DNA from: Polyangiaceae bacterium
GTDB lineage: Bacteria > Myxococcota_A > Polyangia > Polyangiales > Polyangiaceae
Length of the DNA stretch: 64,000 bases
NCBI GenBank assembly: GCA_019637265.1
Contig: JAHBVY010000002.1
Coordinates: 806,001-870,000 of the forward strand
Direction: 5' to 3'
In this document: positions 28,243 through 37,027 of the stretch, in pieces
How the letters are laid out: the number at the start of each line of letters is the position of its first letter
Position numbering within the stretch: position 1 is the first letter of the stretch
Notes under the pieces: model-generated
What the model was told of the DNA's origin: nothing
The model's database searches: none
The model's input: the letters and a program-made list of their open reading frames with translations, nothing else
Made by a program: the position numbers and the translations under genes

Positions 28243-30489
28243 GTGGTGTGGGAGCGCACAGCGAGCATCGTCGTGAGCACGGAAACAGCTGACCTCCCCC
28301 TGAGCGCGCCCGGAGCCCCTGAGCCCAGCCCCGAGATCAATCTGCGCGATCCGCGCCTCTACATCAACCGCGAGCTGTCCTGGCTGGAGTTCAACGCGCG
28401 CGTGCTGGCGGAGGCGGAGAGCCCGGAGGTGCCGCTGTTCGAGCGGTTCAAGTTCCTGTCTATTTTCGGCAGTAACCTGGACGAGTTCTTCATGGTGCGC
28501 GTCGCGGGTCTCCAGGCGCAGCGCTCGCAGGACATCGACGAGCCGCCGCCGGACAAGCGCACGCCGGAGGAGCAGCTCGCGCTGATCTCGCTGCGCGCCC
28601 ACGAGCTGATGACGCTGCGCGATCGCATCTGGCGCGAGAACGTGGAGCCGGCGCTCGCCCGCGAGGGGCGCGCCCTGGTCACACCCGAGGCGCTGAGCGC
28701 GGAGGAGCGCGCCCGGCTCGACGAGCACTTCGCGCGCAACATCTACCCAGTGCTCACCCCCATCGCCATCGATCCGGTGCACCCGTTCCCCCACGTGAGG
28801 AACAAGGCGATCAACCTGGGCGTGCTGTTCGACCCGCGCTCGGAGCTCGGGCCCCAAACCGGGCTCGTCCAGGTGCCGACCTCGCTGCCGCGGCTGATCG
28901 CGGTGAGCGCGCCCGGCCTGCGGCGCGCCTTCGTCACCCTGGAGTCGCTGATCCAGCGCCACATCCAGTCGCTGTTCCCCCGCATGACCCTCCGTGGTCA
29001 GTTTGCCTTCCGAGTTACCCGCAATTTCGACATAGAAATTGACGAGGATGAGGGGGAGGATCTGCTGCTCACCATGCAGGCGGAGCTCCGGCGACGCGAC
29101 CGGGGTGAGGCGGTGCGCCTCACCGCCACCAGCGACACGCCCGCCTCCGCCGTCGAGTGGCTGTGCCGTCAGCTGAAGCTCGACCCCACGCGCGACGCCT
29201 ACCTGGTGGACGCCCCACTGCACTTGGCGGATTTATCCGCGCTGGTGGAGGGCGACGCGCCGCGCCCGCTCCGCGACGAGCCCTTCACGCCCCAGCTGGT
29301 CCCGCCGCTCCGCGACGCGGACGACGTGTTCGCCACCCTGCGCGCCGGCGACGTGCTCCTGCATCACCCCTACGAGTCGTTCGAGGCGGTGGTCGAGTTC
29401 CTGACGCGGGCGGCTGAAGATCCGCAAGTCCTCGCGATCAAGCAGACGCTGTACCGCTCCGGCGGTGAGTCGCCGCTGGTGCGCGCGCTGCAGCGCGCCG
29501 CCGAGCTGGGCAAGCAGGTCACGGCGCTGGTCGAGCTCAAGGCGCGCTTCGACGAAGAGAGCAACATCCGCTGGGCGCGCACCCTGGAGCGCTCCGGGGT
29601 GAACGTGATGTATGGCTTGGTGGGGCTCAAGCTCCACGCGAAGGTGCTGCTCATCGTCCGCCAAGAGGCCGACGGCATCCGCCGCTACGTCCACCTCGCC
29701 ACCGGCAACTACAACCAGCAAACCGCGCGTTTGTACGAAGACCTGTCTTTGTTCACCGCGCGCGAAGACTTCGGTGAGGACGCGACGGCGCTGTTCAACC
29801 TGCTCACCGGCTACAGCGCGCCGGACGCTTGGCGCCACCTGATCGTGGCGCCGCTCGGCTTGAAAGAAGCCGTGCTCGGGCTGATCGCGCGGGAGGCAGC
29901 GCACGCGCGCGCCGGGCGCCCCGCGCGCATCATCGCCAAGATGAACTCCCTGGTGGACCCAGACGTCGTCGCCAGCTTGTACGCCGCGTCCTGCGCCGGC
30001 GTGGAAATCGACCTTTTGATCCGCGGCATCTGCGCCCTGCGGCCGCGCGTCCCCGGGGTGAGCGAGCGCATCCGCGTGCACGCCGTCATCGATCGCTTCT
30101 TGGAGCACGCCAGGGTGTGCACCTTCGAGAACGGCGGCGAGCCCGAGGTGTACCTCGGCAGCGCCGACTGGATGCCGCGCAACTTCGAGCGCCGGGTGGA
30201 GGTGATGTTCCCGGTGGTCAACCCGCGGCTGAAGCAGCGGGTCATCAGCGAGATCCTCGACACCATGCGCCTCGACGACACCAAGGGTTGGGAGCTCGAC
30301 GCGAGCGGCCACTACCGCCGGGTGACGCCCGCGGGGCCCGAGGGCAAGCCGCTCGTCCGCAGCCAAGCGCGCTTCATGGAGCTCGCCCGTGAGCGCTCGC
30401 GCGAGCACATCGGACGTCGCCCTGACGACTCCGCCGATGGCGCCGTGGCGGTGCTGCGCGGCCGCCCCAAGAAGCACCGCCAGCGCTGA
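28243..30489 (+). CDS. ppk: polyphosphate kinase 1
   Basis: PPK1 makes polyphosphate from ATP. The 748-residue product starts the recognisable family with YINRELSWLEFNARVLAEAE, has FLSIFGSNLDEFFMVRVAG, and near the active site NVMYGLVGLKLHAKVLLI with the phosphorylated His, then HLATGNYNQQTARLYEDL. The C-terminal domain contains VYLGSADWMPRNFERRVE. The length exceeds E. coli Ppk (688), mostly from N-terminal sequence; GTG 28273 is an alternative start because 28243 has no evident ribosome site. A dispersed-repeat hairpin follows the gene. Confidence 0.96.
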   Translation: MVWERTASIVVSTETADLPLSAPGAPEPSPEINLRDPRLYINRELSWLEFNARVLAEAESPEVPLFERFKFLSIFGSNLDEFFMVRVAGLQAQRSQDIDEPPPDKRTPEEQLALISLRAHELMTLRDRIWRENVEPALAREGRALVTPEALSAEERARLDEHFARNIYPVLTPIAIDPVHPFPHVRNKAINLGVLFDPRSELGPQTGLVQVPTSLPRLIAVSAPGLRRAFVTLESLIQRHIQSLFPRMTLRGQFAFRVTRNFDIEIDEDEGEDLLLTMQAELRRRDRGEAVRLTATSDTPASAVEWLCRQLKLDPTRDAYLVDAPLHLADLSALVEGDAPRPLRDEPFTPQLVPPLRDADDVFATLRAGDVLLHHPYESFEAVVEFLTRAAEDPQVLAIKQTLYRSGGESPLVRALQRAAELGKQVTALVELKARFDEESNIRWARTLERSGVNVMYGLVGLKLHAKVLLIVRQEADGIRRYVHLATGNYNQQTARLYEDLSLFTAREDFGEDATALFNLLTGYSAPDAWRHLIVAPLGLKEAVLGLIAREAAHARAGRPARIIAKMNSLVDPDVVASLYAASCAGVEIDLLIRGICALRPRVPGVSERIRVHAVIDRFLEHARVCTFENGGEPEVYLGSADWMPRNFERRVEVMFPVVNPRLKQRVISEILDTMRLDDTKGWELDASGHYRRVTPAGPEGKPLVRSQARFMELARERSREHIGRRPDDSADGAVAVLRGRPKKHRQR

Positions 30490-30543
30490 GGCGCGCGAGG
30501 CTAGTCGCAGCACCCGAGCTAGTCATAGCGACTGATTCAAGGG

Positions 30544-30604
30544 TTTTGGGGGGTTTGGCAGCGCGCTGCGCGCTCCGGTGCGGTGCCGTCCAACCCCCCA
30601 AAAA
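30544..30604. repeat. dispersed repeat, paired inverted copy
   Basis: TTTTGGGGGGTTTGGCA (30544-30560) and TGCCGTCCAACCCCCCAAAA (30584-30603) face each other around a GC-rich centre that contains AGCGCGCT. The arms can pair over 10 outer bases and the inner GGCA/TGCC. It lies between the stops of ppk and the DUF4403-like gene, a place for a bidirectional terminator. Confidence 0.75.
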
Positions 30605-30622
30605 TCTCGAGGCACCCACGAG

Positions 30623-32071
30623 TCACTCGGCCACGAGCGACCCTTGCCCGCGGACGCCGACCACGATCATGAGGCCCTCCGCCGCGGGCACCACCCGCGT
30701 CACGCGCGCGGGATCGAGCTGCAAATCCACCCGCACCTCCTCCGGGAGGTCTTGCGTGAGGCGCCGCACCAAGCTCGTGAGCGTGCTCGCGCCGGCGCTC
30801 AAGTCGAGCGGCACGCTCACCTGACCATGCTGGCTCAGGCTCGTCGCCAACGCCGCCGCGTCGAGCCCCGGCGGCACCTCACCCAAGCTCTCGAGGCGCG
30901 CGAGTGACACCGACTCCCCACCGGGATTCGCCGCGAGCTCCGCGAGGAACCACGCCCGGCCGCAGACCGCGCCGGTGAGCGTCACCGCCACCGCCGCCCG
31001 CGGCGCTCCATCGCTCGCGGTGGGCGTCACCTCGAGCTTCGCGATCTGGCTGTCACCCGCCTCGCCCTTCAGCACCTGCCCCGTGAGGCCACGGCTGAGC
31101 TCCGCCTGCACCGCGCTCCAATCGAGCCGGAGCGGCACCTGGAGGTCGATGCCGCGCGGTAAATCCTTCACCACTTGGAGCGGCGGCAGCGGCGCGATCG
31201 GCCCCGCGTGGTGGGGGTCGCTGCACGGCTGCTCCACGGTCACCGTACCAGAGACGGCGAACGCCGTGCTGAGGCTCGAGCGGCCCGCGAGCTCGGTGAG
31301 CCGTGGGCGCGCCTGCGCGATGGCGCTCGGCGCCACCCGTAAGCAAATTTGACTATCGAGCGACACCGGGGTGTGAAGGAAGCGCCAGCCGGTGCTCACC
31401 GCCGCGCGCACGTCGGGTCGCGCCGCATCCAGCTCGCGCCTCACCCGCGCCTGCTGCTCGCGCGCCGCGCGCGCCACGTGCCCCGTTTGGTCCACCCCCA
31501 GCACCACGCAGCCACGCGTGACCCCCACCTTCACCTCGGCCTCACCCAAGGAGTAGTCCGTGTTCGCGACGAGCGGCACCTGCACGTCGGCCATCAGCTG
31601 AGGCTGACAGCCACCGTAGGTCACGCACAGCGGCCCCAGGCGCTTGCACACCTCCGCCACCGCGGTCACTGGCGTGGTCACTCGGAGCTTGTCGCCGTCC
31701 AGCGCGACGTGGAACGCGCCGCGGTCCACTCGGTAACTGAGCTCCCCCGCCGCGCCGACGTCTTGCCCCTTCACCTGGGCCAGCCGCCGCGGCACCTGGC
31801 GCTCCAGCTGGTGCCGCAACAGCGCCACGTCCGCCGTCAGCTCGAGCCCGATGCGCGACTCGGGCGCTCGCCAGGGCGTCGCCGCCGCCAGCTCGGGCGC
31901 CTCCTCCGTCAACTGAACCGCGCATTGGCCCGGCGCGCCCGTTGGCTCGGCGCCCTTACCTGCACAGCCGCTCACCCCAGCGAGCAGCGCGAAGCAAGCG
32001 GCCTGGGCGAGCCGCGTGAAGCGAACGACCCGAGCGACGCGCGGTCTCGACACGGCCTGCGGAGGATTCAT
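30623..32071 (-). CDS. DUF4403-like lipoprotein
   Basis: The 482-residue product has a lipoprotein signal ending FALLAGVSGCAG. The body alternates beta-rich segments such as PESRIGLELTADVALLRHQLERQVP, PPLQVVKDLPRGIDLQVPLRLDWSAVQAEL and SQHGQVSVPLDLSAGASTLTSL, the repeated two-domain pattern of DUF4403 proteins that resemble lipid- or BPI-like folds. Function is unknown. ATG 32071 is chosen because it starts right before the signal; a TTG at 32113 is less likely. It converges with ppk. Confidence 0.7.
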   Translation of the reverse strand: MNPPQAVSRPRVARVVRFTRLAQAACFALLAGVSGCAGKGAEPTGAPGQCAVQLTEEAPELAAATPWRAPESRIGLELTADVALLRHQLERQVPRRLAQVKGQDVGAAGELSYRVDRGAFHVALDGDKLRVTTPVTAVAEVCKRLGPLCVTYGGCQPQLMADVQVPLVANTDYSLGEAEVKVGVTRGCVVLGVDQTGHVARAAREQQARVRRELDAARPDVRAAVSTGWRFLHTPVSLDSQICLRVAPSAIAQARPRLTELAGRSSLSTAFAVSGTVTVEQPCSDPHHAGPIAPLPPLQVVKDLPRGIDLQVPLRLDWSAVQAELSRGLTGQVLKGEAGDSQIAKLEVTPTASDGAPRAAVAVTLTGAVCGRAWFLAELAANPGGESVSLARLESLGEVPPGLDAAALATSLSQHGQVSVPLDLSAGASTLTSLVRRLTQDLPEEVRVDLQLDPARVTRVVPAAEGLMIVVGVRGQGSLVAE

Positions 32072-32397
32072 GGGCAGCTGCACTTTGACGTAGGTCCCGC
32101 GGTTTGGTGCCAAGGGAGCGCACGCCGCGTTCGAGCGTACTTCGTTTTTAACGTGGGACTCTGCTGCAGCATGAAGCGCCTCGTCGGCTCCTCCATCGAG
32201 CCCACTCCTCTATCAAGCGAGCGCGCCTGTGAACTCCGAACCGTGAACCACACGCACACCTCCTCCCGAAGCTCGGCTCCGCCACCTGAAGCAGCGCAGG
32301 CGAGCAACCCAAAGCTCGCTGGCACCGATGCTGGCGACCCTATCGCAGCGCGCTCTAACCCACGGCACGCGTGTTGCTCCATCAGGAGTCCCGCACC
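32072..32397. other. divergent spacer between two envelope protein genes
   Basis: No convincing gene or strong promoter was found. Composition is less GC-rich near 32145-32160 (TTCGTTTTTAACG), where a promoter could lie. Confidence 0.4.
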
Positions 32398-34116
32398 ATG
32401 ATGAAGTCCATGCGCCTCTCCCTCAGCCCCCTGATGAAGCCACCCGCGGCCGCACGCCGCGGCGCGGTCGCGCTGTTCGCCTTGTGCCTGGGGCTGTTCG
32501 CGGGCGACGCCCGCGCCGACGACGGTGAGTGGCTCGAGCCCGCGCCCGCCGGCGAAGCGCCGGCCGATGAGGCGGCAGACTGGGGCGAGGAGGCCGCCAT
32601 CTACTCGGAGGAGGGTGCGCCGGCCACCGGCGATGAGTACGCGGATACGGACGCCGCGGCGCTCTCGGACTTCAGGCCCTACCTCGACCCCAACGGCGTG
32701 TGGCTCTACGACCCAGTCTATGGCCAAGTCTGGGTGCCTGACCGCACCAAGGTGGGGGCGGATTTCGCGCCCTACGTCACCAACGGCTACTGGGGCATCG
32801 ACGAGAACGGCGACTGGATTTGGGTGAGCGGCTACGACTTCGGCTGGGTGGTGTTCCACTACGGCCGCTGGGTGTGGATCCCGGACGTGGGTTGGTCCTG
32901 GGTGCCAGGGCGCCGTTACGCGCCAGCCTGGGTCGTGTGGCGCGTCCCCACCGCGGGCTCGACGTACATCGGGTGGGCGCCGATGCCTCCCACCTGGGGC
33001 TGGCACGGCGGGGTCGCCATGTCGCTCTGGGTGTACCCACCGTACCCCTACGTGTTCTGCGACACGCGCTACGTGTTCCACCACCACGTGCACACGCACA
33101 TCATTCATGACCACGGGCGCGTGCGCTACGCAGCCGATCGCACCCGCCGTTACCGCCCCGCCACGCCCCGGGGGGCACGCGGTCCGTCACCGCGCGCGAG
33201 CGGTGTGCCGTCCGGCTCACGCCCCAAGGAGCGCACCCCCGCCAAGCCGGAGGCGAAGCGCGCCGCATCGAAGCGCACCGCGGCGCAAATCCGTAAGCCT
33301 GCCTACCGAGCGAAGCCGCTGCCCGGCGCGGGCGCCGCCGCGCGCACCACCGCCCAACAGAAGGGCGGCCGCGTGCTGCCAGCGCGCAACTTCGAGGCGA
33401 GCCCCACGCGGCCCCGCACGGCGCCGAGCGCAGCGGGCGCGAGCCAACGCCCGGCCACTCGAGTGGCTCCTTCAGGGCGCGGTGCAGCGCCCAGCCCACG
33501 TCCGTCGCCGAGCCGCGCCGCTCGAAGCGGCGCCACGCTGCAGGGTCCCGCGGGCACCCCCAGCCGCGCCGCGAGCGGCGGCCGCACGCCGCCCCGCAGC
33601 AGCAGGACGCTGAGCGGCGGCGATCGTGTCGCGCCAGGGCGGACGCCCAGTCAGGTGGCGCCGGGGCGCGCCGCGCCAGGTCCCGATCGCGCGGCGCCCA
33701 GCCGCGCGGCGGCGGGTGGCAGCGCCTCACCGCGCGCGCCGGGCGCCAGCCCTGGGGCACAACCCAGCGCCTCACCGCGGTCTGCACCCGTGTCGCCCCG
33801 CGCTCCCAGCTCCGGCACGCGGATGGCGCCGCGCAGCGCGCCCACCCCGAGCCCGGGCTACACCTCACCGCGCGCTCCCAGCTCCAGCACCCGAGTGGCG
33901 CCACGCAGCTCGGCACCCTCACGCTATGAGCCCAGCTTGAGCTCAGGCAGCTCCAGCTCGAGCCGTCCCAGCGCCTCCGGCAGCGCGCGTTCTTCAGCCA
34001 GCCACAGCGCGCCCAGCAGCTCGGTCCGCGCTTCAGGAGCTCGCGCGTCACGAGCCAGCAGCGCGCCGCGCCCCAGCGCCCCCTCTCACCGCGCCGCACC
34101 GGCGCGCCGACGCTGA
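32398..34116 (+). CDS. DUF6600-like exported protein with basic low-complexity tail
   Basis: The 572-residue product has a signal peptide ending FAGDARADDG, an acidic spacer, and from about residue 85 a domain with repeated Trp motifs: DPNGVWLYDPVYGQVWVPD, NGYWGIDENGDWIWVSGYDF and GRWVWIPDVGWSWVPGRRY, the pattern of DUF6600/WXG-rich secreted proteins. A His cluster follows (VFHHHVHTHIIHDHG). The last ~300 residues are a Pro/Ser/Ala/Arg-rich, strongly basic disordered tail, likely for binding nucleic acid, polysaccharide or acidic partners. AGGAG lies nine bases before the ATG. Confidence 0.75.
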   Translation: MMKSMRLSLSPLMKPPAAARRGAVALFALCLGLFAGDARADDGEWLEPAPAGEAPADEAADWGEEAAIYSEEGAPATGDEYADTDAAALSDFRPYLDPNGVWLYDPVYGQVWVPDRTKVGADFAPYVTNGYWGIDENGDWIWVSGYDFGWVVFHYGRWVWIPDVGWSWVPGRRYAPAWVVWRVPTAGSTYIGWAPMPPTWGWHGGVAMSLWVYPPYPYVFCDTRYVFHHHVHTHIIHDHGRVRYAADRTRRYRPATPRGARGPSPRASGVPSGSRPKERTPAKPEAKRAASKRTAAQIRKPAYRAKPLPGAGAAARTTAQQKGGRVLPARNFEASPTRPRTAPSAAGASQRPATRVAPSGRGAAPSPRPSPSRAARSGATLQGPAGTPSRAASGGRTPPRSSRTLSGGDRVAPGRTPSQVAPGRAAPGPDRAAPSRAAAGGSASPRAPGASPGAQPSASPRSAPVSPRAPSSGTRMAPRSAPTPSPGYTSPRAPSSSTRVAPRSSAPSRYEPSLSSGSSSSSRPSASGSARSSASHSAPSSSVRASGARASRASSAPRPSAPSHRAAPARRR

Positions 34117-34124
34117 GCCCAACC

Positions 34125-34676
34125 ATGCACGCCATGAAGTCGATCCCCCTCACCGCGGCGGCGCTCGCCGCGGCCTTGCTCTCCGGCTGCTACTACAGCG
34201 ACGCGCCGAAGGGTAAGCCGGCTCCGAAGGAAGAGGTCATCTTCCAGGCGACCATCGACACCGGCGCCACCCTCACCCAAGAGCCGGGCGTCGGCGCGGG
34301 CGCCTTCGTGGAGTACCTGGGGGACGGCGAGTGGCACGTCTTCACCACCTGCGACACCGAAACATCGGGCTACGCCTGCGCTTGGGACGTCATCGCGACG
34401 GCGCCCGAGGGCGTGCGGATCCGCGATGTGCGCGGCGGCGACTTGGAGGCCGGGGACTACGCGTTCTCCGAGTTCGGCTACGACGCGCAGCTCTACACCG
34501 AGACCTCATACGGCTACGACCACCTGTATTTCCGCACGGCATCAGGTGAGGGGCTCCGCTTCGAGGTGTACCTGGACGGCATCCCGGACGCGCGCTTCAT
34601 CTACTGGGTGGGGGACGGCGCGATCCACGACGGCGCGCCGTCAAACCCCATCGACTTGTTCCCGAGCAGCGAGTGA
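34125..34676 (+). CDS. small lipoprotein of unknown function
   Basis: The 183-residue product (or 180 from ATG 34134) has signal MHAMKSIPLTAAALAAALL with lipobox LSGC. The mature part is beta-rich and acidic, with paired cysteines TCDTETSGYACAWDV and a WHVFTTC strand. It starts nine bases after the DUF6600-like gene and is probably co-transcribed with it. Its last 36 bases overlap the 3' end of the convergent desaturase gene. Confidence 0.7.
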   Translation: MHAMKSIPLTAAALAAALLSGCYYSDAPKGKPAPKEEVIFQATIDTGATLTQEPGVGAGAFVEYLGDGEWHVFTTCDTETSGYACAWDVIATAPEGVRIRDVRGGDLEAGDYAFSEFGYDAQLYTETSYGYDHLYFRTASGEGLRFEVYLDGIPDARFIYWVGDGAIHDGAPSNPIDLFPSSE

Positions 34677-35597
34677 GGGCTCCGCGCTCGCCCTCACCAT
34701 CGGCGGTGGCACCTCACGCTGACTAGACTCACGCTCCGCGGCCGCGCGCAGATCAGCCGCGGTGGCGCCGGCGCCGTTCGGCAGCCAACCCGGCGGACGC
34801 AGCAGGAAGCCGATGGCGTGCCTCACGGAGCCCGCGCGCGCGGCGTCCCTCAACACCGCGAACCACTCGTGGAAGGCGATGCGCACCGGGTTGTAAGTGC
34901 TGATGTTCTTCGTCAGCCCATAGTCCACCGGCGCGCGCTCCGGCTCGAAGGTGCCGAACAGGCGATCCCAAATGATCAGGATGCCGCCGTAGTTCCGATC
35001 GAGGTACTCCGGGTTGCGCCCGTGGTGCACCCGGTGGTGACTCGGCGTGTTCAGCACCCACTCGAGCGGCCCCAGGCGCCCGATCGCCTCCGTGTGGATC
35101 CAGTATTGGTAAAGTAGACTGATTGCCTGCGCCACCAGTACCAGGCTCGGGTGGAAGCCGACCAGCGCGAGCGGCATCCAGAACACGGGCCCGGTGATGG
35201 GGGTCGTCCAGCTCTGGCGCAGCGCGGTGGAGAGGTTGTAGTGCGTGCTCGAGTGGTGGTTCACGTGCGCCGCCCACAGCACCCGCACCTCGTGGTGCGC
35301 GCGGTGAAACCAGTAGTAGAGGAAGTCCTCCGCGATGAGCAGCGCGGGCAGCACCCACCAACCGGTGAGCGGGATGTCCAGCAGCCGGTACTGGTACACC
35401 CACACGTAGAGCCCGAAGCTCACCGCCTTCACCGAGAAGCTGATCGCGAGGTTCCCCACCCCCATGGTCAGGCTCGCTGCCGTATCACGACCCGCGTAGC
35501 CCTTGCCGACGCGGCGCCGCCGCACGATCAAATACTCGAGCAGCATGGTGGCGAAGAACGCCGGGATCGCGAACAGAATGAAGTGCATCTGGCTCAT
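34641..35597 (-). CDS. sterol desaturase/fatty acid hydroxylase family protein
   Basis: The 318-residue integral membrane protein carries the three His clusters of the di-iron hydroxylase superfamily: HRAHH at residues 98-102, HVNHHSSTHYN from 111 and HHRVHHGRNPEYLDRNYGG further on, followed by LFGTFEPE. Several hydrophobic spans precede and separate them. It probably inserts oxygen into a lipid such as a sterol, hopanoid or fatty acid. Its ATG overlaps the TetR stop as ATGA, so both are coupled and presumably repressed by the TetR protein. Confidence 0.9.
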   Translation of the reverse strand: MSQMHFILFAIPAFFATMLLEYLIVRRRRVGKGYAGRDTAASLTMGVGNLAISFSVKAVSFGLYVWVYQYRLLDIPLTGWWVLPALLIAEDFLYYWFHRAHHEVRVLWAAHVNHHSSTHYNLSTALRQSWTTPITGPVFWMPLALVGFHPSLVLVAQAISLLYQYWIHTEAIGRLGPLEWVLNTPSHHRVHHGRNPEYLDRNYGGILIIWDRLFGTFEPERAPVDYGLTKNISTYNPVRIAFHEWFAVLRDAARAGSVRHAIGFLLRPPGWLPNGAGATAADLRAAAERESSQREVPPPMVRASAEPSLAAREQVDGV

Positions 35598-36280
35598 GAC
35601 CGCTCCTCCATCAGCGCCGCGCTCGCCGCCCATTGCCCCAGCGCCCGCGCGAACTCGGCGCGCGCCGCGCGACGGATGAAGGCCAGCTCCCCCTGGCTCG
35701 ACCTGGGCTGCGGCAGCACCATCCCCGACAGCGCTGCACCCTGCATCGCCGCCATCACGCCATCAATCGTGGAGCGAAAGTCAGGGTGCTTGGCTGCTTC
35801 CGGGAAGAACAGCGCCGCCTCCACCCGCACGTTCTCGCGGTGCTGCGTGAGCACCGGCGAAAGCGTGGCGCGCAGGGCAGGGTCGGTCCGCGCGGCGACG
35901 TAGAGCTCGAACGCCGCTTGCAGCGGACCGTCAGTGAACACGCCCCACAAGAGCTCGATCGCCGCCTCCAAGCGATCCGGCGCCTGAGTGATGCGGAGGA
36001 AGGTGTCGCGATAGCTCCGCACCAACCCATCGAACAGGTGCTCGGTCGCCGCGCCCATCAGCTCGGCCTTGTCCTGGAAGTGCTTGAACAGCGCACCCTG
36101 CGACACCCCGGCGCGCTGCCCGATGGCGGCGGTGGTGGTGCGCGCGTAGCCAAGCTCCACCAGCGCCTCGAGGGTGGCGTTCAAGATCGCCTTCCGGGTC
36201 GCTACGGCGCGCGCCTGCTGAGGCCTCTGGGACTTCGCCTCCGGCAGGGGCGCTCGGCCCTCACTCGTGGTTCGTGACAC
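35594..36280 (-). CDS. TetR family transcriptional repressor
   Basis: The 228-residue product has the TetR N-terminal HTH: KAILNATLEALVELGYARTT, then AIGQRAGVSQGALFKHFQDKAEL, in residues about 22-70, followed by a helical ligand domain. GTG 36280 is chosen because a strong palindrome ends 17 bases upstream; ATG-type extension to 36376 would read through that operator. It is coupled to the desaturase gene and likely senses a lipid or hydrophobic compound. Confidence 0.88.
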   Translation of the reverse strand: MSRTTSEGRAPLPEAKSQRPQQARAVATRKAILNATLEALVELGYARTTTAAIGQRAGVSQGALFKHFQDKAELMGAATEHLFDGLVRSYRDTFLRITQAPDRLEAAIELLWGVFTDGPLQAAFELYVAARTDPALRATLSPVLTQHRENVRVEAALFFPEAAKHPDFRSTIDGVMAAMQGAALSGMVLPQPRSSQGELAFIRRAARAEFARALGQWAASAALMEERS

Positions 36281-36296
36281 CCCGGCGGTGTAGCGT

Positions 36297-36322
36297 AAAG
36301 AAAGTGAGCTGTCACTTTCTTT
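36297..36322. promoter_or_regulatory. TetR operator candidate
   Basis: AAAGAAAGTGA (36297-36307) and TCACTTTCTTT (36312-36322) form a perfect 11-base inverted repeat around GCTG. It lies just upstream of the TetR start, the classic autoregulation position. Confidence 0.75.
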
Positions 36323-36429
36323 TTGAGGTGGGCGCGTGCAGGGCGGCGGCGCGGACGCGAGGCCAACCAGCGCCACCCAAGCCCCAGAATAACCTATGAT
36401 TTCAGCTGGTTAGCTGATCATTGGGTGGA

Positions 36430-36440
36430 GGGGGTTTGGC
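36430..36440 (+). repeat. dispersed G-tract repeat core
   Basis: GGGGGTTTGGC followed by AAGCAGC lies in the spacer between the TetR operator and the end of the next minus-strand gene. Confidence 0.6.
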
Positions 36441-36489
36441 AAGCAGCTACCCGGTGCTCCCCCGCTGCTGGGTCCGCCGTTGGACTAGC

Positions 36490-37011
36490 TCAGCGCAACA
36501 CGAGCACGGTGAACGAGCTGTCCAACGCGGTGACCGCGTTGCCCGCGTAGCACCGCACGGAGACAGTCTCGCCACCCCAGCTCCCAACGTTGCAGCGCGC
36601 GGTCGAGCTGTAGGCCGACACCTGAACAATACCGTCATTCAGCGACGCCCCTGGGAAGGTGACGGAATAGACACCGGCTGACGATCGAGCGATGGTGGGC
36701 AGGGTACCGTCTGGGTTGTAGTCGTAGAACCCGCTCACCGTGCAGCCTGAGGTGGAGCACGACCCCCACACCCAGTAGGCCTTGTTGAACGGGGTCCGTA
36801 TGCCACCACCACCGGCTGGCAGCGCGTCCACCCGTGCCTCCAGCGCCTCCACCGCGCGCTCGAGCTCAGCGAAGTTGGCGTTCACCTCGGCCGCCACGAT
36901 GGGCGTGTTCGGCGCGAACACGTTCGGCAGATCCACCGCGCCGAGCACGTAGCCAGGCACGAACACGGCGCCCAGCGCCACCAGCCACTTCCAAGAGTAT
37001 TTCAAGTTCAT
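36490..37011 (-). CDS. exported protein with coiled-coil segment, unknown function
   Basis: The 173-residue product starts after a GGGAGG site and has a signal sequence MNLKYSWKWLVALGAVFVPG. Residues about 42-63 (AEVNANFAELERAVEALEARVD) are a coiled coil common in myxobacterial surface proteins. The C-terminal part is beta-rich with two close cysteines in WGSCSTSGCTVSGFYDYNPD and later ARCNVGSWGGETVSVRCYAG. It lies 16 bases downstream of the Gly-Ser-Ala lipoprotein gene. Confidence 0.75.
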   Translation of the reverse strand: MNLKYSWKWLVALGAVFVPGYVLGAVDLPNVFAPNTPIVAAEVNANFAELERAVEALEARVDALPAGGGGIRTPFNKAYWVWGSCSTSGCTVSGFYDYNPDGTLPTIARSSAGVYSVTFPGASLNDGIVQVSAYSSTARCNVGSWGGETVSVRCYAGNAVTALDSSFTVLVLR

Positions 37012-37027
37012 CTCGCGTTGCCTCCCA

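Noticed and set aside
28038-28292. 84-codon plus-strand frame before ppk
   Set aside because: Arg-rich shadow-like translation with no ribosome site or family pattern.
33101-34153. 350-codon minus-strand frame rich in Arg, Cys and Trp
   Set aside because: Shadow of the low-complexity tail of the DUF6600-like gene.
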